Counted from the stretch's first letter, positions 32,515 through 40,447 are shown. The stretch is 42,222 nt of DNA from Cryobacterium ruanii (GCF_004404055.1 NZ_SOHK01000008.1:410-42631), one strand, 5' to 3'. Numbers and translations are program-made. Notes: a model not told the origin generated them from the letters alone.

Positions 32515-33243
32515 ATGATGAACATTCGGGTAGACGTGGTGTTGCCCTGCCTGAACGAGGCGCAGGCACTTCCGTGGATCCTTGAACGCCTGCCCATGGG
32601 ATACCGCGCGATCGTCGTCGACAACGGGTCGACCGACGGGTCCGCCGACATCGCCCGAGCCCTCGGCGCGCAGGTCGTGCATGAAAGCCGTCGCGGTTTT
32701 GGCGCCGCCGCCCACGCCGGGCTCCTCGCCGCGACCGCTCCGATCGTGGCCTTCTGCGACGCCGACGCCTCGATGGACCCCCGTGACTTGCCCCGGGTGG
32801 TTGACCCGATCAGCGACGACACGGCCGATCTCGTGCTCGGCCGCCGTCGCCCAACCACTCGCAACGCCTGGCCTCCGCACGCCCGTTTGGCAAATACCTA
32901 TCTTTCTTGGCGACTGCGCCGAATAACAGGTGTGAACATTCATGACCTCGGTCCCATGCGAGCGGCCCGCCGCGACCACCTCCTTGCCCTCGACCTGATC
33001 GATCGCCGTAGCGGCTACCCGCTCGAGATGTTTCTCGGCGCGGCCGCGGCCAATTGGCGCATCCTCGAAGTCGACACAAGCTACGCGCCGCGGGTCGGCC
33101 GTAGCAAGGTAACCGGAACCATGCGCGGCACCCTCACCGCCATCAAGGACATGTCCGCCCTGCTCGCCACCGACCGCGCAAGCCGTAATGCTGCACCGGG
33201 CACCGTCGGAACAGCAGACAGCGTCAGCGAGGCACGCGCATGA
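32515..33243 (+). CDS. Polyprenyl-phosphate-type GT2 (Rv0539-like, MtxS candidate)
   Basis: A 242-residue DPM-like glycosyltransferase without C-terminal helices. Landmarks are VDVVLPCLNEAQALPWIL, IVVDNGSTDGSADIARALGA, RRGFGAAAHAGLLAA and the metal site FCDADASMDP near residue 80. IHDLGPMRAARRDHL near 143 is the substrate loop. It overlaps the DUF2064 gene by 4 bases and the MTAP and epimerase genes are 3.5 kb upstream. This is the same partnership as Rv0539 beside Rv0540 in M. tuberculosis, where Rv0539 is implicated in loading methylthioxylose on polyprenyl phosphate. The substrate is inferred from that context. Confidence 0.88.
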   Translation: MMNIRVDVVLPCLNEAQALPWILERLPMGYRAIVVDNGSTDGSADIARALGAQVVHESRRGFGAAAHAGLLAATAPIVAFCDADASMDPRDLPRVVDPISDDTADLVLGRRRPTTRNAWPPHARLANTYLSWRLRRITGVNIHDLGPMRAARRDHLLALDLIDRRSGYPLEMFLGAAAANWRILEVDTSYAPRVGRSKVTGTMRGTLTAIKDMSALLATDRASRNAAPGTVGTADSVSEARA

Positions 33244-33923
33244 CCGCGATCGTCGTCATCGCCAAGGAATGCCTGCCCGGCAAAGTCAAGACCCGCCTAC
33301 ACCCGCCGCTCTCGCTCGAGCAAGCCGCCAATCTCGCCGCCGCCAGCCTCGCCGACACCCTCACGGTCGCGTCACGGCTGCCCGCCACCCACCACATCCT
33401 CGCGTTCGACGGCATGACGCCGCCGCTCGAGGCTGCCGATTGGGAGATTCTGCCACAGACCGGCGGCGGCCTCGACGAGCGCCTCGCTGCCATCTTCGAC
33501 CATCAGGACGAACCGACTTTGCTGCTCGGGATGGACACCCCGCAGGTCAGCGCCGCAGCGCTTGCGCCCGTTTTCACCGGCTGGGGTGAGGAAACGGACG
33601 CCTGGTTCGGTCCCGCAGACGACGGCGGTTTCTGGGCGCTCGCCCTGAAAAAACCGACCGGCGCGCTGCTCCGCGGCATCCCAATGAGCCGTTCCGACAC
33701 CGGCGCGCACCAGCTGCAACGCCTCGACCGGGCCGGCCTCACCGTCGGTTTGCTGCCCTCGCTCACGGACATCGACACCATAGCGGATGCCCGCACCGTC
33801 GCCTCCATTGCCCCCCACACGCGCTTCGCGCGTGCTTTCGCTGACGTGCGGGCATCCGCTCTGCGCGATCCCGCCGATCTGCACGCTGCCGAGATTCGCG
33901 CCCTGAGTGGGGAACGCTCATGA
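33240..33923 (+). CDS. DUF2064 nucleotidyltransferase-fold protein (TIGR04282, Rv0540-like)
   Basis: A 227-residue protein. IVVIAKECLPGKVKTRLHPP at the start is the G-x-x-K-T-R-L loop of CobY/MobA-like nucleotidyltransferases. LLLGMDTPQVS near residue 97 (D-x-P) and WFGPADDGGFWALAL near 120 are the other conserved TIGR04282 blocks. The family is often labelled glycosyltransferase, but the fold fits transfer of a nucleotide to a sugar-1-phosphate. In this cluster it could activate 5-methylthioribose-1-phosphate from the MTA phosphorylase. It overlaps its neighbours by 4 bases on both sides, so GT2, DUF2064 and methyltransferase form one operon. The activity itself is a hypothesis. Confidence 0.88.
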   Translation: MTAIVVIAKECLPGKVKTRLHPPLSLEQAANLAAASLADTLTVASRLPATHHILAFDGMTPPLEAADWEILPQTGGGLDERLAAIFDHQDEPTLLLGMDTPQVSAAALAPVFTGWGEETDAWFGPADDGGFWALALKKPTGALLRGIPMSRSDTGAHQLQRLDRAGLTVGLLPSLTDIDTIADARTVASIAPHTRFARAFADVRASALRDPADLHAAEIRALSGERS

Positions 33924-34708
33924 CCCTCGTGTCGCCGCGGTTGTGGGATCAGCCTGCGGATTGGGCGAACGGCGACGCAACCGCAGACACTTTCACGCCT
34001 GACTTCGTCGGCCAGTCAGTGGAACGCTTTCGCCACGCGACCACGTTCGGCGCGGGCGGATCCGAACCATACGCCCAGGCCCTGCAGAGCGATGACAACG
34101 TACTGTACCTGCACGGTCATCGGGCCGACGCGGATCCGGGAACGCCGGCGCGCGTGTCGACCATGCATGCCGGGCGCTGGAGTGCCGGTGCCGATGCGAT
34201 CGACCGATCCCTGGTCGCCGGCGTCGCCGGGCCGGTGCTCGACATCGGCTGCGGTCCGGGTCGCATGATCCAGGCCGCGATCGACGAGGGACTCGACGCG
34301 CTCGGAGTGGACGTCTCGCCGACCGCCGTGCGGATCGCGCTCGCGGCCGGACTTGCCGTGCTGCACCGCTCCGTGTTCGACTCTATTCCGCGAGAGGGAA
34401 CCTGGGCCACCCTGCTGCTTGTCGACGGCAACATTGGCATCGGAGGTGACCCCGACGCGCTGCTGGAGCGCTGCGTGTCGCTGCTCGCCGCCGACGGTGT
34501 GCTTGTCGTCGAGGTACACCGTGACCCCGAGCATGACCTTGTCTACGAGGGTACGCTGCACGACGCAGCCGGACACACGAGCGACGCATTCCCGTGGGCT
34601 GAAATCGGGGGCGGCGCGCTGCGCCGTCGGGCCGAGAGATCAGGACTCGTACTGGTCGCCGAGTGGACCTGCGGCGGCCGTTCCTTCGCCCGACTGACCC
34701 GCGCCTAA
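33920..34708 (+). CDS. Class I SAM-dependent methyltransferase
   Basis: A 262-residue enzyme. VLDIGCGPGRMIQAAIDEG near residue 110 is motif I (SAM binding) and LGVDVSPTAVRIALAAG follows as motif II with its acidic residue. VLLVD-type strands follow in TLLLVDGNIGIGGDPD near 175. The N-terminal 100 residues are unusual for a minimal methyltransferase and may bind the substrate. It is the last gene of the GT2-DUF2064-methyltransferase operon, coupled by a 4-base overlap. It converges on a minus-strand pair. A sugar or polyprenyl-linked substrate is plausible from context. None is shown by sequence. Confidence 0.85.
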   Translation: MTLVSPRLWDQPADWANGDATADTFTPDFVGQSVERFRHATTFGAGGSEPYAQALQSDDNVLYLHGHRADADPGTPARVSTMHAGRWSAGADAIDRSLVAGVAGPVLDIGCGPGRMIQAAIDEGLDALGVDVSPTAVRIALAAGLAVLHRSVFDSIPREGTWATLLLVDGNIGIGGDPDALLERCVSLLAADGVLVVEVHRDPEHDLVYEGTLHDAAGHTSDAFPWAEIGGGALRRRAERSGLVLVAEWTCGGRSFARLTRA

Positions 34709-34774
34709 CCCCCCTACCGCCCGGGCTGCGGGTACGACACGCACCGCAGTTCCGACGAGGACCGCGTCAGAACT

Positions 34775-35371
34775 TCACCGCCCGGAGTCGTCCGGGAAAG
34801 CCTCGACCGGCTGTCGCCAGCGCACGAACGCCAATACCGACAGCCCCACGGTGACCAGAGCGAGTACGACCCAGAAGAGCCCCAGGTTCAGGCCGTAGTT
34901 CAGCGGCAGCACCGTCGCATTCGCGGGCGCGAAGTTCTTCGCCACGATCAGGGGCACTGCCACGAGTGACACGATCGACCCGACGACGATGCCGCTTTGT
35001 ATGATCGCAATCACCGTTCCGGTCGCCCGGCGACCCACCCGCCGCAGCGCGATCCCGAACGCGAACACGATCGGCGCCAGGATCGCGTCGTGCAGCGCGA
35101 TCGCGGCCGCGATCCACAGCGCCACTCCCGGTATGCGAGTAAGTCGCACCGAATCGAACATCACAAACGTGCCCCAAGCGAGCAGCAGCAGTCCGATGCT
35201 CACCAGCACCAAGCGAATGCCGCGCATCCGTTGGCTGGTCGACGCCGCAATTCCTGCCGGCGGTGGATTCAGCAGGCTGATCCCGGCGCCACCCACTCCC
35301 ACATTGCCAGGTCGGCCGAAAGCAGGCCCGCCGAAAGCAGGCCCAAGCGACCCATTCGTATCCGCGCCCAT
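34775..35371 (-). CDS. Four-helix membrane protein coupled to the molybdenum oxidoreductase
   Basis: About 198 residues. A flexible Gly/Pro-rich N-terminus of some 50 residues is followed by four hydrophobic segments: MRGIRLVLVSIGLLLLAWGT, IPGVALWIAAAIALHDAILA, GTVIAIIQSGIVVGSIVSLV and a last one near 165-190. The second helix carries L-H-D-x-x-x-x-P. I do not recognise a named family. ATG at 35371 overlaps the stop of the oxidoreductase (TGATG), so the two are translated together and this protein may be a membrane partner. The frame extends upstream to 35668 inside that gene and is not used here. Confidence 0.75.
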   Translation of the reverse strand: MGADTNGSLGPAFGGPAFGRPGNVGVGGAGISLLNPPPAGIAASTSQRMRGIRLVLVSIGLLLLAWGTFVMFDSVRLTRIPGVALWIAAAIALHDAILAPIVFAFGIALRRVGRRATGTVIAIIQSGIVVGSIVSLVAVPLIVAKNFAPANATVLPLNYGLNLGLFWVVLALVTVGLSVLAFVRWRQPVEAFPDDSGR

Positions 35372-36672
35372 CAGATCGCCTCGATTCGGCTCAGCCATTT
35401 GGTTTGCAGCACGCCGGGACGCCCGGGCGCGATCATCCGCGCCGGATACCCGTGCTCGAGGTCGAGCGTTTCGCCGTTGAGCTCGAGCGCCACCAGCGTC
35501 AGCGGGTCGCGCACATATTCCCGGCCCATCTGGGTTTTGCTGAAGCTGCCGCGCTCTTCGAGGCTGATCAAGCGAAACGAGGTTTCCGGGTCGGCGTCCA
35601 TCAGATCGGCGAGGTCCCGCAACCGCACCCCGCGCCACGAAGCCATCTGGCTCCAGCCCTCGACGCAAGCGATCGGCAACCGCACGGACGTCTGCGGCAG
35701 CGCGAGCAGCTCAGCCCGGGTGAAGGCGCGTTCGGTGCCGGCGACCACGAGGGTGAGGGCCCACGCCGGCGCGAGGGCGGCATCCGCTACCTGGGCCTGC
35801 TCGCTCGTGCGGTTCACCGGAACGCCCTGCTGGCCTACGCCCTTCTTGCGCGGCCCGAACAGGTTGACCGCGTTCAGCGGGGTGAAAGTCTGACCGGCGG
35901 TCAGCCCCACGACCGCCGTGGTGGCCACGCCGACCGTCGTGAGAAAGCCGCGGCGGCTGACACCGTTGGCAACGCGCGGTGTTGCATCGATGTAGTCGAG
36001 AACCCGCCCGGTCACGCCGCTCGGCCGCGTCGAACCCCACAGCCGCACCGCTTCCGCATTAAAAGCCCGGTTGCCCGACACAGCGGCGACCAGATGGTCC
36101 GCGTCGCCCGAACCCATGCCGTCCCCCGAAGAACCCGAACCGTTCCCAATATTCGGAGCAGATTTGCTCCAGTAGCGCGTGATCACCGGCAGCTTCACCC
36201 CGATGTGAATGACCAGCAATCCGATCAGCACCCAGCCGAGCGCGAAGTGCACCTGCCGAAACGGAAACGGCCACGGATACCACTGGTAGGTGTTGAGCAG
36301 TCCGATCGTGATCTGCACGAGCGAAGCGCCCACGAATAGGGCGATCGACGCGCGTTCGAGAAAATGGACCAGGCCGCGCACCGGCGGAAACGCGAATAGT
36401 TCGGGAAAAACGATGTACAGCTTGGCCAGCAGCAGCGGAAGACAGGCGATGCCGGCCACGATATGCGTGCCCTGGGTGACCTGGTAGAGAAACTCCGGTC
36501 GGGTCGCAAAGCGCATCCAGCCGAGCGGTTCCTGCAGAAAATGGCTGTACAGGCCGGTGCCGAAACAGATCAGAAAGGCGGCGCCGAGCAGCCGGCCGAT
36601 CACTGTCGCCATGCGCGGATTGCGCACCGGCGACGCCAGCGCCCGCTGGGCCTCGTACATTAATCTCCGCAT
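35371..36672 (-). CDS. Membrane molybdopterin oxidoreductase, sulfite-oxidase fold, with five helices
   Basis: About 433 residues. Four helices occupy residues 20-190, with histidines in helices 2 and 4 (HIVAGIA, VIHIGVK) that could bind heme b. A twin-arginine motif, SRRGFLTTVGVATTAVVGL, precedes a fifth helix near 250. The C-terminal domain is SUOX-like, with the molybdenum-ligand Cys in LPIACVEGWSQMASWRGV. Actinobacterial proteins of this design (Streptomyces Sco3746 type) are inserted by Sec and Tat together, so the active site faces outward. MsrP (YedY), a methionine sulfoxide reductase, shares this fold. The start is ATG 36672, with ATG 36660 as an alternative. The long open frame to 38274 is antisense noise. 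Confidence 0.85.
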   Translation of the reverse strand: MRRLMYEAQRALASPVRNPRMATVIGRLLGAAFLICFGTGLYSHFLQEPLGWMRFATRPEFLYQVTQGTHIVAGIACLPLLLAKLYIVFPELFAFPPVRGLVHFLERASIALFVGASLVQITIGLLNTYQWYPWPFPFRQVHFALGWVLIGLLVIHIGVKLPVITRYWSKSAPNIGNGSGSSGDGMGSGDADHLVAAVSGNRAFNAEAVRLWGSTRPSGVTGRVLDYIDATPRVANGVSRRGFLTTVGVATTAVVGLTAGQTFTPLNAVNLFGPRKKGVGQQGVPVNRTSEQAQVADAALAPAWALTLVVAGTERAFTRAELLALPQTSVRLPIACVEGWSQMASWRGVRLRDLADLMDADPETSFRLISLEERGSFSKTQMGREYVRDPLTLVALELNGETLDLEHGYPARMIAPGRPGVLQTKWLSRIEAI

Positions 36673-36783
36673 ACCTCTATTGCACCACCGCAACGCGGTC
36701 ACAACCGAACGAAACTCCTTACAGTGTGCGGGTGTCTCGGCGGCGGATTCCTTGCGACACAGCACCATGAGACAGACTGAATC

Positions 36784-38166
36784 GTGCGCACAATGATCAT
36801 CGCGGCCCTGCTGGCGCTCAGCGCTGCCCTCACGGCGTTCAGCGTCAGCGCCCTCGACCTGTTCGAACCCGACCGCGACGAGGTGCAACTCGTGCTCGTC
36901 ACGAGTGCGCTCTGGCTGCTGTTCGGCCTCGCGTACTGGCTGCTGCGCCGGGTCAACGGCCGCGCCGTCATCGCCCTGGTCCTTGCCGGCTCGGCCCTCA
37001 TCGGCGGCGCGGCGCTGATCGGCCCGCCCAACACGAGCACCGACTCCGCCCGCTACGCCTGGGACGGTATCGTGCAAAATGCCGGCCTCAGCCCCTACGC
37101 CCTCACCCCAGCGGATGACCGCCTCGATTCCCTGAGACCCGACTGGCTTTTTCCCGCCCCCGAGACCACGGCCGCAGGCAACGAGGTGTGCGTTGGCGAA
37201 CGCATCGCCACCACCCGATCGACCGACGGCGACCGTCTCTGCTCGGCGCTCAACCGCACGACCGTGCCGACGATCTACCCGCCGGCCAGTGAAATTCTCT
37301 TTGCCGGCGTTCGTTTTCTCACCGGCCCCGAGCCGACCTACTGGCCGTTGCAGGTCGTCGGGCTGCTGCTGAGTCTCGGCACGACGGCCATGCTGCTGGT
37401 CGGCATGCGCCGCCGCGGCCTCGACGAACGAAACGCGGCGCTCTGGGCCTGGTGCCCGCTCGTGGCGACCGAGGCCATCACCAACTCCCACGTGGACATG
37501 CTCGGCGTCATCTTCGTCGTCGCCGCCGTGTTCCTGGTGTCGTCGAAGCAGGTCTGGCGCGGCGGCATCATGCTCGGCATCGCGATCGGCACCAAGCTCA
37601 TCCCGGTGCTGGCGGCGCCGGCTCTGCTTCGGCGCGGCGGGTGGCGCATGGTGGCGGCATCCGTTCTGAGTTTCACCGTGCTCTACGTGCCCTATGTGCT
37701 GGCCACCGGCATCGGGGTGCTCGGCTACCTGCCCGGGTACCTCAGCGAGGAGGGCTACCAGGACGGCTCCCGATTCGCGCTGGTGTCCCTGGTCGCACCG
37801 GGGGCATCCGCTGTGATCGTCGCCGGCCTCATTTTGGCGATCGTCGCAGTGCTCGTCATTCTTAAGACCGACCAGAACCAGCCCTGGGTGGGCCAGCTCG
37901 TCATGATCGGCGCGACTCTGCTCGTGCTCAGCCCCCGCTACCCCTGGTATGCGCTGCTGCTGCTGCCGTTCGTGGCGCTCAGCGGCCGCTGGGAATGGCT
38001 GCTCGTGCCGATGGCGCTGACCCTGCGGCTGCTCGTGCCGAGCGTGCCGCTCACCCGGGCGTCGATCGCGATCGCGGTCATCGTCATCGTTGCCGTCTCG
38101 CTGCACCGCGCCGGCCACGGCAACCTCGAGCGGATGCTGCACCCGCTGCGCTCCCGCCCCGCCTGA
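36784..38166 (+). CDS. GT-C polyprenyl-phosphate-sugar glycosyltransferase (Rv0541c-like, MtxT candidate)
   Basis: About 460 residues with eleven or so membrane helices. After the first helices comes TDSARYAWDGIVQNAGLSPY near residue 85, the D-x-x-R-Y-x-W-D-G loop typical of GT87-like arabino/mannosyltransferases. TIYPPASEILFAGVRFL near 163 and SHVDMLGVIFVV near 235 are further family landmarks. It starts at GTG 36784 (ATG 36793 is alternative) and diverges from the molybdenum oxidoreductase. The M. tuberculosis locus ends with a comparable integral membrane protein, Rv0541c, linked to transfer of methylthioxylose to lipoarabinomannan caps. The donor here is inferred from the cluster, not from sequence. 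Confidence 0.84.
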   Translation: MRTMIIAALLALSAALTAFSVSALDLFEPDRDEVQLVLVTSALWLLFGLAYWLLRRVNGRAVIALVLAGSALIGGAALIGPPNTSTDSARYAWDGIVQNAGLSPYALTPADDRLDSLRPDWLFPAPETTAAGNEVCVGERIATTRSTDGDRLCSALNRTTVPTIYPPASEILFAGVRFLTGPEPTYWPLQVVGLLLSLGTTAMLLVGMRRRGLDERNAALWAWCPLVATEAITNSHVDMLGVIFVVAAVFLVSSKQVWRGGIMLGIAIGTKLIPVLAAPALLRRGGWRMVAASVLSFTVLYVPYVLATGIGVLGYLPGYLSEEGYQDGSRFALVSLVAPGASAVIVAGLILAIVAVLVILKTDQNQPWVGQLVMIGATLLVLSPRYPWYALLLLPFVALSGRWEWLLVPMALTLRLLVPSVPLTRASIAIAVIVIVAVSLHRAGHGNLERMLHPLRSRPA

Positions 38167-38286
38167 GCCGTGCCACGAGGCGTGTGCTAGCACAGCGCTC
38201 ATCCACCGGACGGCTGCCCAGCGGGTGTCGGCCACCTCACCAAAAGCAAATGCCGCGGATGCCGCGTCCCGCACCGACCCGGCATT

Positions 38287-38597
38287 CCCTTACGCTGGCG
38301 CAAGAGTGCGTGCACCGTCCCTGGCTCAGATTCAGACCCTCGATTGCGGCTACCGGCAGCTGCCCGGCTACCCCGAGCAGCAGAACGTGCCCGAGCAGCA
38401 GAACCTGCCCGAGCAGCAGAACCTGCCCGGCACTAGCATCGCCGAACTCGCCGAGGGCGGCCTGAAACTGCGGGACTTGGTGCGGCGAGTTCGCCGCCGT
38501 CATGGGCAACGGCATCGACGGGGTCTTCGTCGACCACCCCGACCTCGCCGGCATCGTGCGGGACGACCGGCGCAGCCGGCTGGGGGCATTTGTTTGA
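38287..38597 (+). pseudogene. Decayed glycerophosphodiester phosphodiesterase fragment
   Basis: One frame reads SLAQIQTLDCGYRQLPGYPEQQ and then GTSIAELAEGG, like the middle of actinobacterial GDPD proteins (I-Q-T-L-D, P-G-T-x-I-x-E-L-A-E). A second frame downstream reads FAAVMGNGIDGVFVDHPDLA up to the TGA at 38595, matching the GDPD C-terminus (G-x-D-G-V-F-x-D-x-P-D). The N-terminus, the central barrel part and frame continuity are missing. A triple 18-bp repeat lies in the first part. It is best read as a remnant of an internally deleted gene. Confidence 0.6.
38372..38425 (+). repeat. Three tandem copies of an 18-bp unit
   Basis: The unit CCCGAGCAGCAGAACSTG is repeated three times, from 38372, 38390 and 38408, encoding P-E-Q-Q-N-[VL] in the frame of the GDPD remnant. 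Copies 2 and 3 are identical and copy 1 differs by one base. It is probably slippage expansion in a gene no longer under selection. Confidence 0.85.
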
Positions 38598-38656
38598 GGC
38601 GCTGAGCGGATACCGGCCAGGTACAGAACGTTCCGCGAGCCCGCCGGGCACGCGAA

Positions 38657-38690
38657 AAATCGGGGCCCGCCGTGCGGCGGGCCCCGATTT
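38657..38690 (-). terminator. Strong intrinsic terminator for the lipoprotein gene
   Basis: AAATCGGGGCCCGCCG (38657-38672) and CGGCGGGCCCCGATTT (38675-38690) form a perfect 16-bp stem. Read on the minus strand, the stem is followed by a run of T residues. It lies about 55 bases beyond the lipoprotein stop codon. Confidence 0.85.
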
Positions 38691-38743
38691 GTGTTGTGAA
38701 GTTGGCCCTCTTCTGAAGAGCCGACTGATTACCTTCCGATCGA

Positions 38744-39424
38744 CTACTTGGTCGCGGCGGTGATGGTCGCGATACCAACGAGCATCTGGTCAGCGACGGC
38801 GTCGGTGCTGAACGTGGAGTTCAGCAGGCCGGCGGCGACGGAGGAGATGTGAACCGTGGTGCCGGTGAGGATGGCGTTGTCGCCGTCCATCTGGAGGGGC
38901 TCGAGGGTTCCGCCGTAGAGGTTGAACAGCAGGGCCTGGGTCGCGGCGGACTCACCATTGACCGAGACGTCACCGAAGAGCTCCGAGGTACCCGGGTTGA
39001 TGGTGAAGTTGGTCAGCTCGACAACGATGTCGCCGGCCGTCAGCGAGAAGCCCGATCCCTCGTGCTCAATGGAGCCCTGAACGTAGGGGCGGTAGTCTTC
39101 CTGCGGGTCGTAGTAATCAACGTTCCCACCGGTGATCGGGAAGTGCAGGCTGCCCTCCTCAAGGGTGGCCGTTCCCACGGTTCCGGCGGCGAGGCCGAGG
39201 CTCGTGAGGGCAGCGCCAAAGTCGGCGTCGAGCAATACGGCGGTGTCGACACCCGACAGGCTGGGGATCGAGGCGAGAGGCGTCGGCTCGGCTTCAGCCG
39301 AGCTGGACGAGCTTGCGGCGGGCGCCGGGGCCGGAGTCGCTGCTGGGGTCGAGCATCCGGCGAGACCGGCGATGAGAATTCCAGCAGAGGCGAAACCGAT
39401 GGTGGCCTTGGTGAATGTGCGCAT
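38744..39424 (-). CDS. Secreted beta-rich lipoprotein of unknown function
   Basis: A 226-residue protein with a lipoprotein signal. MRTFTKATIGFASAGILIAG is followed by the lipobox LAGC at about residue 23, which would be lipidated at Cys. A Ser/Ala/Pro linker follows, then a domain with Gly-rich beta strands such as LHFPITGGNVDYYDPQEDY and VQGSIEHEGSGFSLTAGDIV. It recalls HtaA-like heme-binding or other beta-sandwich surface domains, but I cannot assign it. ATG at 39424 has AAGGA eight bases upstream. A GTAAC-type direct repeat lies near 39520, upstream, and a strong terminator follows. It is probably a monocistronic gene. Confidence 0.8.
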   Translation of the reverse strand: MRTFTKATIGFASAGILIAGLAGCSTPAATPAPAPAASSSSSAEAEPTPLASIPSLSGVDTAVLLDADFGAALTSLGLAAGTVGTATLEEGSLHFPITGGNVDYYDPQEDYRPYVQGSIEHEGSGFSLTAGDIVVELTNFTINPGTSELFGDVSVNGESAATQALLFNLYGGTLEPLQMDGDNAILTGTTVHISSVAAGLLNSTFSTDAVADQMLVGIATITAATK

Positions 39425-39518
39425 GGGACGAATCCTTTTCTGTAGATCGAACAGGTGGTGTTGGGGTCTGCATGGTGTTCGGTTCCACCCCTGAAATGGT
39501 TTGGAATTGCCCCAATCC

Positions 39519-39534
39519 GTTACCGTTCTGTTAC
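39519..39534 (-). promoter_or_regulatory. GTAAC-N6-GTAAC direct repeat upstream of the lipoprotein
   Basis: On the minus strand, GTAAC-AGAACG-GTAAC forms two direct five-base repeats with a six-base spacer. That is the spacing of sites bound by actinobacterial OmpR-type regulators such as MtrA, AfsQ1 and GlnR. It lies about 95-110 bases upstream of the lipoprotein ATG. Confidence 0.4.
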
Positions 39535-39693
39535 TCAATACAGCAAACGTTCAGACAAGCTGGCGCGCCGAATATCCTTCGATCGCGCTCGAGCACAGGG
39601 ATCGACGCCGTTGATCAGCGCATGCTCACCGCACGTGTTGCGCAGGTCGGCCCTGGTTCGAACGCGTGCCACGATGCCCGCGCGGCAACTTTA

Positions 39694-40137
39694 GAAGTGG
39701 CGAAAGCGATCCGGCGCGAGATCCCAGGGATCTTTGCCGAGCAGTTCGGCGACGCCGCGAAACACACAGGTCTCGATCATCATGCGCTGGTGCATCTCAT
39801 CGTCTTCGTGCAGGCGCGACAGGCGCTGGATCGGCAGGCGGTAGAACACCACCCGATTCGTCGCCGGCGTCACCATCCAGCGTTCGACCCCGACTCCGGG
39901 TATGACTGCGGAGGGCCCGGAGGCGACCTCGAACACGGCCTTGCCCAGCTCTTCGGGCCAGACGCCGCGCAGATACTCGATCGTCGAGGCGATCGTCATT
40001 TCGAACAGGTCGATGCGGGTGCGCAGCGGCGGCAGAAACGGGCCGGTCGCCGAACTGCGGATGCCGCGGCCGTGGCGGTCCCGTCCGCGCCCGCGCACGG
40101 TCGGTTCGGGCGCTGCGGAACGACGGGATCGAGACAT
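39694..40137 (-). CDS. Rv3259-like protein, annotated as metallopeptidase family
   Basis: A 147-residue protein. A basic N-terminus of about 40 residues precedes a core with PPLRTRIDLFEMTIASTIEY, VVFYRLPIQRLSRLHEDDE and VFRGVAELLGKDPWDLAPDR. It matches the actinobacterial Rv3259 group, which databases often label metallopeptidase. I see no HExxH zinc motif, so enzymatic activity is doubtful. The gene diverges from DUF3499 by about 44 bases, the same neighbour as in M. tuberculosis (Rv3258c/Rv3259). Its role is unknown. Confidence 0.82.
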
Positions 40138-40181
40138 GCTGCCATCCTACGGCGGGCCGGCAGCCGGTACCCTTGGAGGCA

Positions 40182-40406
40182 ATGACATTCCGCCCGTGTT
40201 CTCGCGTCGCCTGCCTCGAACCCTCGGTTGCCACGCTCACCTTTGACTACGGGGAGTCCCTTGCAGTGCTCGGCCCGCTCTCCGGTCGCAAAGAACCGCA
40301 CAGCTTCGACCTGTGTTCACGGCACGCGGAACGCACGCGCGCTCCCCAGGGCTGGCAGCTGATGCGCCACCGTCTCCTGGCCGACGACCCCGACTCGGTC
40401 CGCTGA
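40182..40406 (+). CDS. DUF3499 small zinc-ribbon-like protein
   Basis: A 74-residue protein starting MTFRPCSRVACLEPSVATLT with Cys at 6 and 11, and LCSRHAERTRAPQGWQLMRH near residue 45 with another Cys and two His. This pattern suggests a metal-binding ribbon typical of DUF3499, which occurs next to whiB2 and pmm genes in actinobacteria. The ATG at 40182 lies just after GGAGG. A TTG upstream would put the ribosome site inside the gene. A small hairpin with T-run at 40429-40447 may end the transcript. Function unknown. Confidence 0.85.
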   Translation: MTFRPCSRVACLEPSVATLTFDYGESLAVLGPLSGRKEPHSFDLCSRHAERTRAPQGWQLMRHRLLADDPDSVR

Positions 40407-40428
40407 TCGTCGACCGATCCCGGCCGGC

Positions 40429-40447
40429 CAGCGGTATCCGCTGTTTT
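40429..40447 (+). terminator. Short hairpin with T-run after DUF3499
   Basis: CAGCGG (40429-40434) pairs with CCGCTG (40438-40443) over a TAT loop, followed immediately by TTTT. It is a short but regular intrinsic terminator placed 23 bases beyond the DUF3499 stop and before ahcY. Confidence 0.55.

Noticed and set aside
36673..38274. Long minus-strand extension of the molybdenum oxidoreductase frame
   Set aside because: It lies antisense to the GT-C gene, is rich in Gln, His, Arg and Asp as such shadows are, and has no domain. The ATG at 36672 begins a regular membrane protein.
38372..38425. CRISPR-like array
   Set aside because: The three 18-bp units are contiguous, with no spacers, and encode a repeated hexapeptide, so they are a tandem repeat.
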